NCBI GenBank assembly: GCA_903884945.1
Contig: CAISGR010000025.1
Location: 1-62,357, forward strand
DNA from: an uncultured bacterium
GTDB taxonomy: Bacteria > Pseudomonadota > Alphaproteobacteria > Sphingomonadales > Sphingomonadaceae
Direction of reading: 5' to 3'
DNA length: 62,357 bases
A program made the position numbers and the translations under genes. Every line of letters begins with the position of its first letter. Within the stretch, counting starts at the first letter, position 1. Of this stretch, positions 9,285-17,395 are shown piece by piece. Under the pieces are notes generated by a model, which saw only the letters and a list, made by a program, of their open reading frames with translations, ran no database searches and had not been told where the DNA came from.

Positions 9285-9340
9285 GCACCATCCGTCAGAT
9301 TGACGATACAATCGAAGATATACATTCGAGGAGATTCGCC

Positions 9341-12300
9341 GTGGCGACCATCGCAACGACCTGGGACCGCATCGACGATCGCAAATATTGGGACGAACCC
9401 GAAGCCGTGGCGGCGCTGCTCGCGGCGCCGCCGCTGGACATGGCCGAGCGCGCGCGGGTGGTGGCGGAGGCCACCCGCCTCGTCGAAGGCGCGCGCGGGC
9501 TGAGCCGCAAGCAGGGGGTGGTCGAAAGCTTCCTGCAGGAATTCTCGCTGGGCACGCGCGAGGGCCTGGCGCTGATGTGCCTCGCCGAGGCACTGCTGCG
9601 CACCCCCGATGCCGAGACGCGCGACCGGCTGATCGCGGAGAAGATCGGCGCGGCCGACTGGGCGAGCCATCTCGGACAGTCCGACAGCCTGTTCGTCAAT
9701 GCCTCGACCTGGGGCCTGATGCTGACCGGCCGGCTGGTCGATGTGGACGACGATGCCAAACGCGATGTCGGCGGCTGGATGAAGCGGCTCGTGGCGCGGG
9801 TCGGCGAACCGGTGATCCGGCAGGCCGTGGGCGCAGCGGTGCGGATGATGGGCGAGCAGTTCGTGCTCGGCCGCACGATCGAGAGCGCGCTGGCCCGGGC
9901 ACGCAAGGAAGACATGCTCTGTTCGTTCGACATGCTGGGCGAGGGCGCACGCACCGCCGCCGATGCCGAGCGCTACGAGCATATCTATGCCGATGCGATC
10001 CGCGCGGTAGGCGCGGCGCGCACGCGCGGCGAAGTGCCGGAAGACGGGCACGGCATCTCCGTGAAGCTCTCGGCGCTCTATCCGCGCTACGAGGCGGTGC
10101 AGGAGGAGCGCGTCTGGCGCGACCTCTATCCGCGACTGAAGCGGCTCACGGTGATCGCTGCCAGCCACGATCTCAACCTGGCGATCGACGCGGAGGAGGC
10201 CGACCGGCTGATAGTGTCGCTGAAGCTGATCGACCGGCTGGCGCGCGAGCCCGAACTGGGCGACTGGACCGGGCTCGGCGTGGTGGTGCAGGCCTATCAG
10301 AAGCGCGGACTCGACGTCATCGCCGGGCTCGCCGAGCTCTCGCGCTCAAGCGGTCGCCGGATCATGGTCCGGCTCGTCAAGGGCGCCTATTGGGACAGCG
10401 AGATCAAGCGCGCGCAGGTCGCGGGCCGGCCGGACTATCCGGTGTTCACCACCAAGGCGGCGACCGACCTTTCCTATCTGGTCTGCGCAAAGGCGCTGAT
10501 CGACGCGGCGCCGAATCTCTATCCGCAATTCGCGACGCATAATGCGCATACGCTCGCGGCGGTGCGGCTGATGGCGGCACGGGCGGGGGTACGAATCGAG
10601 CATCAGCGGCTGCACGGCATGGGCGAGGCACTTTATGCGGCCGCCGCCAAGGACGGGCCGGCCATGACGTTGCGCGCCTATGCGCCGGTCGGCGGGCACG
10701 AGGAACTGCTGCCCTATCTGGTCCGCCGGTTGCTGGAGAATGGCGCCAATACCAGCTTCGTCCATGCGCTGCTCGACGAGCGGGTGCCGGCGGGGGACAT
10801 CGTGCGCGATCCGATCGCGACCGTCACGGCACAATCCGGGCGGCACCCGAAGATTCCGACGCCGGGCGACCTCTATGGCAAGGAACGCGATAATCCCGGC
10901 GGCCGCGATTACAGCATGCTGGCGGACCGCGAAGCGGCGGCGCGTGCCACCCGCGTCATCGCGTTCGAGCGGCTGGCGGCGGGGCCTATCGTCAGCGGCA
11001 AGCTGCTGCCTGGCGCCGGCGCCGTGGCGCTGCACAGCCCGGTCGATCACACCGTCCTGCTGGGATCGGTGAGCGCCGCGACGCCGCGCGACATCGACGC
11101 CGCCGCCGCTGCCGCGCGCAAGGCGCAGCCACGCTGGGACGCGGCCGGGGGCGCCGCACGCGCGACCGTGTTGCGCGCCATGGCCGATGCACTGGAGGCG
11201 GACATGGACCGGCTGGTCGCGCTGCTGGCGCGCGAAGGTGGCAAGACGCTGAACGACGGGGTGGCCGAGGTCCGCGAGGCGGTCGATTTCTGCCGCTATT
11301 ATGCGCATCTCGCGGAGCGGCAATTCACCCGACCGACCGTGCTGAAGGGCCCGGTCGGCGAGACCAACCAGCTCGCCCTGCGTGGACGCGGCGTCTTCGT
11401 CTGCATCTCGCCGTGGAATTTCCCGCTGGCGATCTTCACGGGGCAGATCGCAGCCGCGCTGGCCGCCGGCAATGCCGTGCTCGCCAAGCCGGCCGAGCAG
11501 ACCCCGCTGATCGCGGCCGAGGCAGTGCGGCTGTTCCACCGCGCCGGGCTGAACCCCGACCTCCTCGCGCTGCTGCCCGGCGAGGGCGCGGATGTCGGCG
11601 CGGCGCTGGTCGGCCATGCGCAGATCAACGGCGTTGCCTTCACCGGCGGCACCGAGACGGCCTGGGCGATCAACCGGCAGCTCGCCGCGCGCCAGGGGCC
11701 GATCCTGCCCTTCATCGCCGAGACCGGCGGACTGAACGGCATGTTCGTCGATACCAGCGCGCTGAAGGAACAGGTGGTTGACGACGTCATCCAGTCCGCG
11801 ATCGGCTCGGCCGGGCAGCGCTGCTCGGCCCTGCGCATGCTGTTCGTGCCGCACGACAGCGCCGACGCCCTGATCGAGACGCTCGCCGGGGCGCTTGGCG
11901 CCCTGGCGATCGGCGACCCCGCCGATCCGGCGACCGATATCGGCCCGGTAATCGACGAGGGCGCGCGCGCCGAGCTCGAGGCGCATGTCGCCCGGCTCGA
12001 ACGGGACGCGAAGATCATCTGCCGGCTTGAACCGGGCAGCTGGGGCGAAAACGGAAGCTATTTCGGGCCGGTCATTGCCGAAGTGCCTAGCCCGGACTTT
12101 CTCGAACGCGAGGTGTTCGGGCCGATCCTGCACATCCATCGCTACGATCCGGCCGACCTGCCGAGGGTCGCGGGCGCACTGGCGGCGCGCGGCTATGGCC
12201 TGACGCTGGGCGTGCACAGCCGGATCGAACGCTTCGCCGAGGAAGTCGCCGAGCTGGTTCCCGCCGGCAACGTGTACGTCAACCGCTCGATCATCGGCGC

Positions 12301-12454
12301 GGTGGTGGGTGTCCAGCCCTTTGGCGGGGAAGGGCTTTCCGGCACGGGCCCCAAGGCGGGCGGCCCGCACGCGCTGCTGCGCTATGCGGTGGAGCGTGCG
12401 ACGTCAGTGAACATCACCGCGCAGGGCGGCGATCCGGCGCTGCTCAACCTCTGA
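9341..12454 (+). CDS. putA: Bifunctional proline dehydrogenase / glutamate-semialdehyde dehydrogenase
   Basis: A 1037-residue PutA that oxidises proline to glutamate in two steps: an FAD-dependent proline dehydrogenase barrel (roughly residues 75-480, with DGHGISVKLSALYPRYE, RIMVRLVKGAYWDSEIKRAQ and FATHNAHTLAA), then an NAD-dependent aldehyde dehydrogenase (about 560-1000). The dehydrogenase shows ISPWNFPLAIFTGQIAAAL, general base Glu794 in AETGGLNG and nucleophile Cys828 in GSAGQRCSA. There is no N-terminal ribbon-helix-helix, so this is the shorter enzyme that does not repress itself, matching the separate Lrp-type gene next door. The start is GTG at 9341 after GAGGAGA (9328-9334). Confidence 0.97.
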   Translation: MATIATTWDRIDDRKYWDEPEAVAALLAAPPLDMAERARVVAEATRLVEGARGLSRKQGVVESFLQEFSLGTREGLALMCLAEALLRTPDAETRDRLIAEKIGAADWASHLGQSDSLFVNASTWGLMLTGRLVDVDDDAKRDVGGWMKRLVARVGEPVIRQAVGAAVRMMGEQFVLGRTIESALARARKEDMLCSFDMLGEGARTAADAERYEHIYADAIRAVGAARTRGEVPEDGHGISVKLSALYPRYEAVQEERVWRDLYPRLKRLTVIAASHDLNLAIDAEEADRLIVSLKLIDRLAREPELGDWTGLGVVVQAYQKRGLDVIAGLAELSRSSGRRIMVRLVKGAYWDSEIKRAQVAGRPDYPVFTTKAATDLSYLVCAKALIDAAPNLYPQFATHNAHTLAAVRLMAARAGVRIEHQRLHGMGEALYAAAAKDGPAMTLRAYAPVGGHEELLPYLVRRLLENGANTSFVHALLDERVPAGDIVRDPIATVTAQSGRHPKIPTPGDLYGKERDNPGGRDYSMLADREAAARATRVIAFERLAAGPIVSGKLLPGAGAVALHSPVDHTVLLGSVSAATPRDIDAAAAAARKAQPRWDAAGGAARATVLRAMADALEADMDRLVALLAREGGKTLNDGVAEVREAVDFCRYYAHLAERQFTRPTVLKGPVGETNQLALRGRGVFVCISPWNFPLAIFTGQIAAALAAGNAVLAKPAEQTPLIAAEAVRLFHRAGLNPDLLALLPGEGADVGAALVGHAQINGVAFTGGTETAWAINRQLAARQGPILPFIAETGGLNGMFVDTSALKEQVVDDVIQSAIGSAGQRCSALRMLFVPHDSADALIETLAGALGALAIGDPADPATDIGPVIDEGARAELEAHVARLERDAKIICRLEPGSWGENGSYFGPVIAEVPSPDFLEREVFGPILHIHRYDPADLPRVAGALAARGYGLTLGVHSRIERFAEEVAELVPAGNVYVNRSIIGAVVGVQPFGGEGLSGTGPKAGGPHALLRYAVERATSVNITAQGGDPALLNL

Positions 12455-12461
12455 CCCTGGC

Positions 12462-12481
12462 GGCCTGCCGATCGGCAGGCC
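12462..12481. terminator. Perfect palindrome between convergent putA and ridA
   Basis: Positions 12462-12481 are a perfect 20-base palindrome (GGCCTGCCGA and its complement), eight bases after the putA stop and eight before the RidA-family stop. No T tract follows on either side; it probably acts as a shared transcript-end hairpin. Confidence 0.55.
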
Positions 12482-12488
12482 CGCCCGT

Positions 12489-12956
12489 TCAGGCCGAGGC
12501 GATCTGCACGATCGCATCGACCTCGACCGCGGCGCCAAGCGGCAGCACCGCGACGCCGACCGCGCTGCGGGCGTGGCGGCCGGCCTCGCCGAACAGCGCC
12601 ACCATCAGGTCCGACGCGCCGTTGGCGACCTTCGGCTGATCGGTGAAATCGACCGCCGAGTTGACGAACACCCCAAGCTTCACGATCCGTTCGACCCGGT
12701 GCAGCCCGCCAAGCGCGGCCTTCATCTGCGCGACCAGCATCAGGGCGCAGCGCTGCGCCGCCTCCTGCCCGACGGCAAGTTCGACATTCTCGCCGAGCCG
12801 GCCCGTCATCACGGCGCCGTCCTTGAACGGCAGCTGGCCCGAGATGTGGAGCAACCCGCCCGCTTCGACCGCGGGCACGTAGGAAGCAACCGGCGCGGCG
12901 GGTGCGGGAAGGGCGAGGCCAAGCTCCAGAAGCTTGCGGTCGATTCGATCGGTCAT
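12489..12956 (-). CDS. RidA family protein (YjgF/YER057c/UK114)
   Basis: A 155-residue protein of the RidA superfamily, which includes deaminases acting on reactive enamine/imine intermediates from PLP enzymes. Visible features are LHISGQLPFKDGAVMTGRLG, GQEAAQRCALMLVAQMKAAL, IVKLGVFVNSAVDFTDQPKVANGASDLM and RSAVGVAVLPLGAAVEVDAI. The arginine in RSAVGV corresponds to the substrate-binding arginine of the family. The length and N terminus fit the longer YjgH-like subgroup rather than canonical 130-residue RidA, so the precise activity is uncertain. I use ATG 12956; a start at 12971 would add five residues. It follows the HAD-like gene by about 30 bases and is probably in the same operon. Confidence 0.88.
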   Translation of the reverse strand: MTDRIDRKLLELGLALPAPAAPVASYVPAVEAGGLLHISGQLPFKDGAVMTGRLGENVELAVGQEAAQRCALMLVAQMKAALGGLHRVERIVKLGVFVNSAVDFTDQPKVANGASDLMVALFGEAGRHARSAVGVAVLPLGAAVEVDAIVQIASA

Positions 12957-12987
12957 GCCCCGCCACACCATGACCGTGGCGGCGGGG

Positions 12988-13614
12988 TCAAGCCCCGGCG
13001 GGCAACCCTGCCGAAAAGCGCGATGCGATCCAGACCTCGGCCTCGCGCCAATCGTCGATCCGCACATGCGCGGCCGGCGCCTTGGGCACGTTCGGGGCCA
13101 GCGCCGGCTCCGAAATCATGTGCAGCCGGTGGACCTGCGGGGCGTGCTTCGCGACCGATTCGTGATGGACGCCGAGATCGTCGACGAACACCGTGACGGG
13201 ATCGCCATGCTCGCGCACGAGTCGCGCGACGGGGTCGCCCTTGCCGCCCTGGTTGGTCTCGACACGGTGCTCGATGCCGAATCTGGCGAGCTGCTCGATC
13301 CGCGCCTGACGGACATGATCGCCGAGATTGGTGAGGATGACGATGTCTGCCGTCTCGGACAGCCTCGCCAGCGCTTCGCGCGCATGCGGCACGAGCGTCT
13401 GCCGCTCCATCTCGGCGGGGAAGAACTGATCGAGCATGCCCCACATCTCCTCGCGACTCGGCGCGGGGCTGCCGTCGCGACGCTTCATGCTGGCCGCGAA
13501 ATCGGCACCATTGGGGGTGAAATCGATATCATGGGTCTCGCCCAGCCATACACCGAAATGGCGGACCATATGGAGGAGCACTTCGTCGCAGTCGCAGATC
13601 AGCAGCGGTTTCAT
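12988..13614 (-). CDS. HAD-like hydrolase
   Basis: A 208-residue haloacid-dehalogenase-like protein. Motif I is LLICDCDEVLLH with Asp8 and Asp10. Motif II is in IVILTNLGDHVRQAR (the Thr). A lysine in TNQGGKGDPVARLV sits where motif III is expected, and VTVFVDDLGVHHESVA gives motif IV. A cap insertion lies between motifs I and II. Small-molecule phosphatase activity is likely but the substrate is unknown. Its start overlaps the stop of the upstream DUF3572 gene (ATGA, 13611-13614), so the two are translationally coupled. Confidence 0.8.
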   Translation of the reverse strand: MKPLLICDCDEVLLHMVRHFGVWLGETHDIDFTPNGADFAASMKRRDGSPAPSREEMWGMLDQFFPAEMERQTLVPHAREALARLSETADIVILTNLGDHVRQARIEQLARFGIEHRVETNQGGKGDPVARLVREHGDPVTVFVDDLGVHHESVAKHAPQVHRLHMISEPALAPNVPKAPAAHVRIDDWREAEVWIASRFSAGLPAGA

Positions 13615-13883
13615 TCGGACTCCAGCGCGCGGCGCGCGGCAACGATTGCTTCGGGCTTCACCTGGAGGCCGGCAGCACAGGCGACGAGATCCGGCTCATA
13701 GGCTTCGAGAAAGCCGAGCACGGCGGCGAGAACCGAGGGCTCGCCGGCGCGCGCACGGAGATCGGCGGGGTCGAGACCAGTTACGTCGAGCAGCCGCGCG
13801 GCACGCGCGGGTTCGGCCAGCGTCCACGCCAGTGCCTGCAGCGCGAGCGCCACGGCATCGTGATTTGTCTCTGACGCGCGCAT
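13611..13883 (-). CDS. DUF3572 family protein
   Basis: A 90-residue mostly helical protein that matches the alphaproteobacterial DUF3572 family, with ALALQALAWTLAEPARAARLLDVTGL, followed by PADLRARAGEPSVLAAVLGFLEAYEPDLVA in separate helices. No biochemical role is known. It is divergent from divK, an adjacency I recall as conserved across alphaproteobacteria, which suggests a link to cell-cycle signalling; that is inference. It overlaps the HAD-like gene by four bases. Confidence 0.78.
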   Translation of the reverse strand: MRASETNHDAVALALQALAWTLAEPARAARLLDVTGLDPADLRARAGEPSVLAAVLGFLEAYEPDLVACAAGLQVKPEAIVAARRALESE

Positions 13884-13937
13884 TGCCTACAGCGATTGAG
13901 CCTATCAGCGGGTGAAACGGTAAGGGAATGCGCGGAC

Positions 13938-14300
13938 GTGGCAAAGAAGGTGCTCGTTGTCGAGGACAACGAACTCAACCTGAAACTTTTCTGCGATCTG
14001 CTCCGCGCGCATGAATATGCGGCGGAACCGGTGCGGGACGGCCGCGAGGCCGTGGCACGCGCACGCGCCTTCATGCCCGACCTGATCGTGATGGACATCC
14101 AGCTGCCGCATGTCAGCGGTTTCGAGCTGATCGGCCAGCTCAAGGGCGACCTGCTGCTGCGCGCGATTCCGATCATGGCGGTGACCGCCTATGCCGGACG
14201 CGAAGACGAGGAGCGCATCCGCAGCGCCGGCGCCGACGCCTATGTATCCAAGCCGATCTCGCTCGCCCGGTTCGTCGACGCGGTGGCGGCGCTGCTGTAA
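13938..14300 (+). CDS. divK: Single-domain response regulator DivK
   Basis: A 120-residue receiver domain without output domain. The acidic pocket is VVEDNE (Glu9, Asp10), the phosphoacceptor Asp53 lies in LIVMDIQLP, and YVSKPIS supplies the conserved lysine. Asp53 matches the numbering of Caulobacter DivK, which controls the PleC/DivJ/DivL phosphorelay and CtrA. The start is GTG at 13938, ten bases after AAGGGA; an upstream TTG at 13896 would add 14 residues not found in the family. Divergent DUF3572 and convergent rpmG support the assignment. PleD, which in Caulobacter follows divK, is absent here. Confidence 0.9.
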   Translation: MAKKVLVVEDNELNLKLFCDLLRAHEYAAEPVRDGREAVARARAFMPDLIVMDIQLPHVSGFELIGQLKGDLLLRAIPIMAVTAYAGREDEERIRSAGADAYVSKPISLARFVDAVAALL

Positions 14301-14309
14301 GCGCGGAAA

Positions 14310-14338
14310 GAGCCGCGAAGGGCGTTCCCTCGCGGCTC
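14310..14338 (+). terminator. Hairpin after divK
   Basis: GAGCCGCG pairs with CGCGGCTC, and the inner AGGG pairs with CCCT around a CGTT loop, with one bulged A. It begins ten bases after the divK stop. No T tract follows, so this is a probable but not classic intrinsic terminator. Confidence 0.55.
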
Positions 14339-14369
14339 CGGACCCCGGCCTGCGCCAGGATGACCCATC

Positions 14370-14385
14370 GGCGGCTTGCGCCGCC
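14370..14385 (-). terminator. Short hairpin after rpmG
   Basis: GGCGGC (14370-14375), TTGC loop, GCCGCC (14380-14385), just downstream of the rpmG stop on the minus strand. The stem is six G-C pairs without a T tract. Confidence 0.4.
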
Positions 14386-14391
14386 GCTCGA

Positions 14392-14559
14392 TCACTTGAT
14401 CTTGGTTTCCTTGAACTCGACATGCTTGCGCACGACGGGGTCATATTTCTTGAAGCTCAGCTTCTCGGTCTTGGTGCGCGGATTCTTCTTCGTGACGTAG
14501 AAGAAACCGGTATCTGCCGAGCTCAGCAGCTTGATCTTGACGGTGGTCGGCTTTGCCAT
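14392..14559 (-). CDS. rpmG: 50S ribosomal protein L33
   Basis: A 55-residue protein read as [20 protein letters not shown], then [20 protein letters not shown], then [15 protein letters not shown], a full-length L33 of the 50S subunit. It lacks the CxxC zinc motifs of the zinc-binding form, as is usual in alphaproteobacteria. AGG lies just before the ATG. It is convergent with divK; in Caulobacter rpmG also lies next to divK-pleD. Confidence 0.96.
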   Translation of the reverse strand: MAKPTTVKIKLLSSADTGFFYVTKKNPRTKTEKLSFKKYDPVVRKHVEFKETKIK

Positions 14560-14725
14560 GACCTGAAATCCTGTGTGCTAGAAAAGCAAAAGCGGCGAAC
14601 AAGCCGCCGCTCTCAAGCGCCGCCCGATGACGGAGATATACGGAGATGTCAAGTCCGGAGGCCGGGCTTAACGTCGCGTTTACCCAGCTGGGCGCAGCGT
14701 CTGCCCAAAGGCGGAAGGTGAGGGC

Positions 14726-15064
14726 ATGGCACAGACGGCACTCCATATCGACCAGCGCACGATCGGGCAGATCCAATCCGAACTGGTGGCACGACTCGGG
14801 CTGCTCGGCACCAGCGTCCATGCGAAGCGCGCGGACGATCTGGCGATCGAGATCGACGCGATTCGCCGCATCGCCCATCGCCACGGGCTTTATCCCGCGG
14901 TGGCCGTGACCCAGGCGCTCGAATCGGCGCTGGCGCGCGGCGAGCGCGGGGCGCTGATCCAGGGCTGGCTGTCGATTCTCGGCGATGCGATCGGCAGCGA
15001 ACGCCACGACCGCGACGCCTGCGAGACCTTCGCCGCCGCCTGCTCCGTTCGACTCTCCAGTTAA
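14726..15064 (+). CDS. Conserved-looking hypothetical protein, 112 residues
   Basis: I do not recognise a family. The protein looks helical and soluble: an N-terminal amphipathic stretch (IDQRTIGQIQSELVARLG), an acidic/basic middle (RADDLAIEIDAIRRIAHRHG) and a C-terminal ESALARGERGALIQGWLSIL. Heptad-like spacing suggests a small helical bundle. Initiation is supported by GAGGG before the ATG, and codon use matches its neighbours. It ends nine bases before the Gdt1-family gene and may be cotranscribed with it. Confidence 0.7.
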   Translation: MAQTALHIDQRTIGQIQSELVARLGLLGTSVHAKRADDLAIEIDAIRRIAHRHGLYPAVAVTQALESALARGERGALIQGWLSILGDAIGSERHDRDACETFAAACSVRLSS

Positions 15065-15073
15065 GCAGCTTCC

Positions 15074-15640
15074 ATGGACGCGCTGATGGCCGCCCTTGTC
15101 GCGGCGATCCTCGCGCAGGCGAGCGACCGCACACCGTGGCTGGCCGCCATCTTCGCGACGCGATTCGCGAAGCCGGGCGCGGTGATCGCCGGGACGGCGA
15201 TCGCGCTTACGATCATCAACACGCTCGGCGCGATCGGCGGCGCGCTGCTCGGCCCGCACATGCCGCCCGATGCGCGAACGCTGCTGCTCGCCATGGCCCT
15301 GATCCTGGCGGGCGGATCGGCGCTGTTCCCGATCAAGCCGCCCGATCGACTCGCTGGCTGGCGGATCGGCGCCTTTGCGACGAGCCTGTTCGGCATCGCG
15401 ATTCTCGCTTTTGGCGACCGCACCCAGTTCATCACGGCGGCCCTTGCGGCGCGCAGCCCGGCGCCCGCGCTGGCTGCAGTCGGCGCCACGCTGGGCGCGC
15501 TTGTCGTCAACGTCGCCGCGATCCTCGCTGGCGAAGGAGCGCGGCGGAAATTGCCCCTCGCCGCGATTCGCATCGCGATCGCGATCCTGTTCCTGATCAC
15601 GGGGGCAATGCTCGCGCTTTCGGCGCTGCGACTGATCTAG
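15074..15640 (+). CDS. TMEM165/GDT1 (UPF0016) family transporter
   Basis: A 188-residue integral membrane protein with six predicted helices in two related halves. Each half has a form of the family motif: AQASDRTPW near residue 14 and AFGDRTQF near residue 117. The canonical motif is ExGD(K/R)T; here the first copy has Gln-Ala-Ser-Asp in place of Glu-x-Gly-Asp, and the second has Ala-Phe before GDRT, so both acidic Glu positions are altered. Characterised family members export Mn2+ or Ca2+. Cation export is therefore plausible, but the altered motifs leave the ion uncertain. It follows the 112-residue hypothetical gene closely. Confidence 0.82.
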   Translation: MDALMAALVAAILAQASDRTPWLAAIFATRFAKPGAVIAGTAIALTIINTLGAIGGALLGPHMPPDARTLLLAMALILAGGSALFPIKPPDRLAGWRIGAFATSLFGIAILAFGDRTQFITAALAARSPAPALAAVGATLGALVVNVAAILAGEGARRKLPLAAIRIAIAILFLITGAMLALSALRLI

Positions 15641-15739
15641 CCGATCGATTGCGGTGATCGGTAGATTTCCGGACGGCGTGGCGGAGCGTTTGCGCTATTG
15701 GATCGTTGGCGCAACGAACCGCAGAAGGACTCCTCGACA

Positions 15740-16237
15740 ATGGCCAACCCCGCCGCCCCACTGAAAACCCCGACCGATATCAAGACCAACGCCGCCAAGA
15801 CCGTCGCCGAGGCGCTGAACGGCATCCTCGCCGATTCCTTCGCCATCTATCTCAAGACCAAGAATTTCCACTGGCACGTCTCGGGCCCGCATTTTCACGA
15901 TTATCACCTGCTGCTCGATGCGCAGGCCGCCCAGATCTTCGCGACGACCGATGCCATTGCCGAGCGCGTGCGCAAGACCGGCAACACCACGCTGCGCTCG
16001 ATCGGCGACATCGCCCGCCATCAGACGATCAAGGACAATGACGCCGACTTCGTCTCCGCCGCCGACATGCTGGCGGAACTGCGCGACGACAATCTGAAGC
16101 TGGTGGAAACCCTGCGCGAGACCAAGGAGATCGTCGACAACGCCAAGGACAACGCAACCAGCGGCATGCTCGACGACTGGACCGATCAGGCCGAGGAACG
16201 CGCCTGGTTCCTGTTCGAAGCGAGCCGCAACGCCTGA
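15740..16237 (+). CDS. dps: Dps family DNA-protecting ferritin
   Basis: A 165-residue four-helix ferritin-like protein that stores iron and consumes hydrogen peroxide as a dodecamer. The intersubunit ferroxidase site is complete: His44 in NFHWHVSGPHFHDYH, His56 in the same segment, Asp71 and Glu75 in TTDAIAERV. The N-terminal tail has a few lysines (KTPTDIKTNAAK), which could contact DNA. ATG 15740 follows AAGGA (15725-15729); the longer in-frame extension from 15698 has no support. It stands alone, followed 57 bases later by a DUF1328 gene, another stress-associated small protein. Confidence 0.94.
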   Translation: MANPAAPLKTPTDIKTNAAKTVAEALNGILADSFAIYLKTKNFHWHVSGPHFHDYHLLLDAQAAQIFATTDAIAERVRKTGNTTLRSIGDIARHQTIKDNDADFVSAADMLAELRDDNLKLVETLRETKEIVDNAKDNATSGMLDDWTDQAEERAWFLFEASRNA

Positions 16238-16294
16238 TCGGGGAACAAGGCGGCCCGGCTGATCGTTTCATCTCCGTATCCAAGGAGAATGATC

Positions 16295-16480
16295 ATGATT
16301 CGCTGGGCCGTCATCTTTCTCGTCATCGGGCTGGTGCTCGCCTTGCTCGGCTTCGGCGGCATCGGCGGTGCCTTCATCGGCATTGCGAAGCTGCTGTTCT
16401 TCGTCGCGATCGCGCTGTTCGTGGTGCTGCTCGTGCTCGGCCTGCTTGCCGGCAAGGGCGTGAAGAGTGCGCTCGACTAG
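16295..16480 (+). CDS. DUF1328 family small membrane protein (YtjA-like)
   Basis: A 61-residue, very hydrophobic protein with two membrane helices (roughly residues 2-22 and 27-52) separated by [14 protein letters not shown], the DUF1328 pattern. Function is unknown. AGGAG at 16283-16287 is seven bases from ATG 16295 and only one base from the ATG at 16289, so 16295 is the better start. It is convergent with the metallophosphoesterase gene, only four bases away. Confidence 0.85.
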   Translation: MIRWAVIFLVIGLVLALLGFGGIGGAFIGIAKLLFFVAIALFVVLLVLGLLAGKGVKSALD

Positions 16481-16484
16481 GACG

Positions 16485-17312
16485 TTAACGCGCCGCCGGA
16501 CCCAGGGTGATCAGCCACAGGTCCGGCGGCGCGCCGTAGCGCAGCGGGAGGTTGCTCGTTCCGAGCCCCCCGCTCACGATCGTCGTCCGGCCCGGATCGC
16601 GAACCATGCCGCACATGTAACGCGGCGGCGCGACCTTCAGCACCGGGCCATAGAAGGGCAGCACGATCTGCCCGCAATGGGTATGCCCCGCCAGTACCAG
16701 CGCAACCCGCTGCGGCATGTGCGGCGCCGTGGTCGGCGAATGACCCATGATCACGCCGGCCCCCTGCAGAAGCTGCATCGCCCGAAGAGTCGTGCCGATC
16801 CGCTGATGCCCGGTCAGATAATCCCCCAGCCCGCCGATCAGGAGCGGACCGCGTGTGGTCGCACTGTTCTCCAGCAGGGGAATACCGGCACCAGCAAGGG
16901 CCAGTCTGACTTCGTCGGGCGCGTCGCGCTCGTCATGGTTGCCGAGTGTCGCGACGGTGCCGAGGCGAGCCCGCAGCCCTCGCAGCGGCTGCATGAGTTG
17001 CGTTGCGGAGACCCGGGCGGCGGCGTGATCGCTGCCCGCGACGAAATCGCCGGCGATAAGCACGAGATCAGGCTTCAGCGCATTCACCTGCCCGATGATT
17101 CGCCCGAGCCGGCGCGCGTCCATCGCGCTGTTGCCGAGATGAATGTCGCTAAGAAGGACGACGCGCATGGGTGGTTCGCGCGCTGGCCAGTCGGGCAATG
17201 CGACCTCAGCCCGGCGGACGACGGGATCGGCATGAGCGTTGAGATAGCCCCAGGCGAACAGGAACGCGACGAGACCGACCGACCACGCGAGGAACTTGAG
17301 TGGACGGCGCAC
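16485..17312 (-). CDS. Membrane-anchored metallophosphoesterase (YaeI/YkuE-like)
   Basis: A 275-residue calcineurin-like phosphoesterase. Residues about 7-25 form a signal anchor. The two-metal site is complete: LLSDIHLGN (Asp, His), LIAGDFV (Asp), TLGNHDE (Asn, His), VIMGHSP (His) and LAGHTHCGQ (two His). Family members such as YaeI and YkuE act near the cytoplasmic membrane, with lipid A or UDP-diacylglucosamine-type substrates proposed; the substrate here is not known. It is divergent from the DNA ligase gene but is not the ligase-associated phosphoesterase, which lies at 35599. Confidence 0.9.
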   Translation of the reverse strand: MRRPLKFLAWSVGLVAFLFAWGYLNAHADPVVRRAEVALPDWPAREPPMRVVLLSDIHLGNSAMDARRLGRIIGQVNALKPDLVLIAGDFVAGSDHAAARVSATQLMQPLRGLRARLGTVATLGNHDERDAPDEVRLALAGAGIPLLENSATTRGPLLIGGLGDYLTGHQRIGTTLRAMQLLQGAGVIMGHSPTTAPHMPQRVALVLAGHTHCGQIVLPFYGPVLKVAPPRYMCGMVRDPGRTTIVSGGLGTSNLPLRYGAPPDLWLITLGPAAR

Positions 17313-17395
17313 GCAGCGATCATAGCCGCGCTACCGCCAAATACCAGCGTGATCGGGCTGGCGGAACCGGAGGGTTGCAGCCATGTTCCCTGTTC

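Noticed and set aside
15869..15885. TGGCACG-TCTC-GGGC, a second -24/-12-like match
   Set aside because: It lies within the dps coding sequence (the NFHWHVSG codons), the -12 part is GGGC rather than TTGC, and no gene starts a suitable distance downstream.
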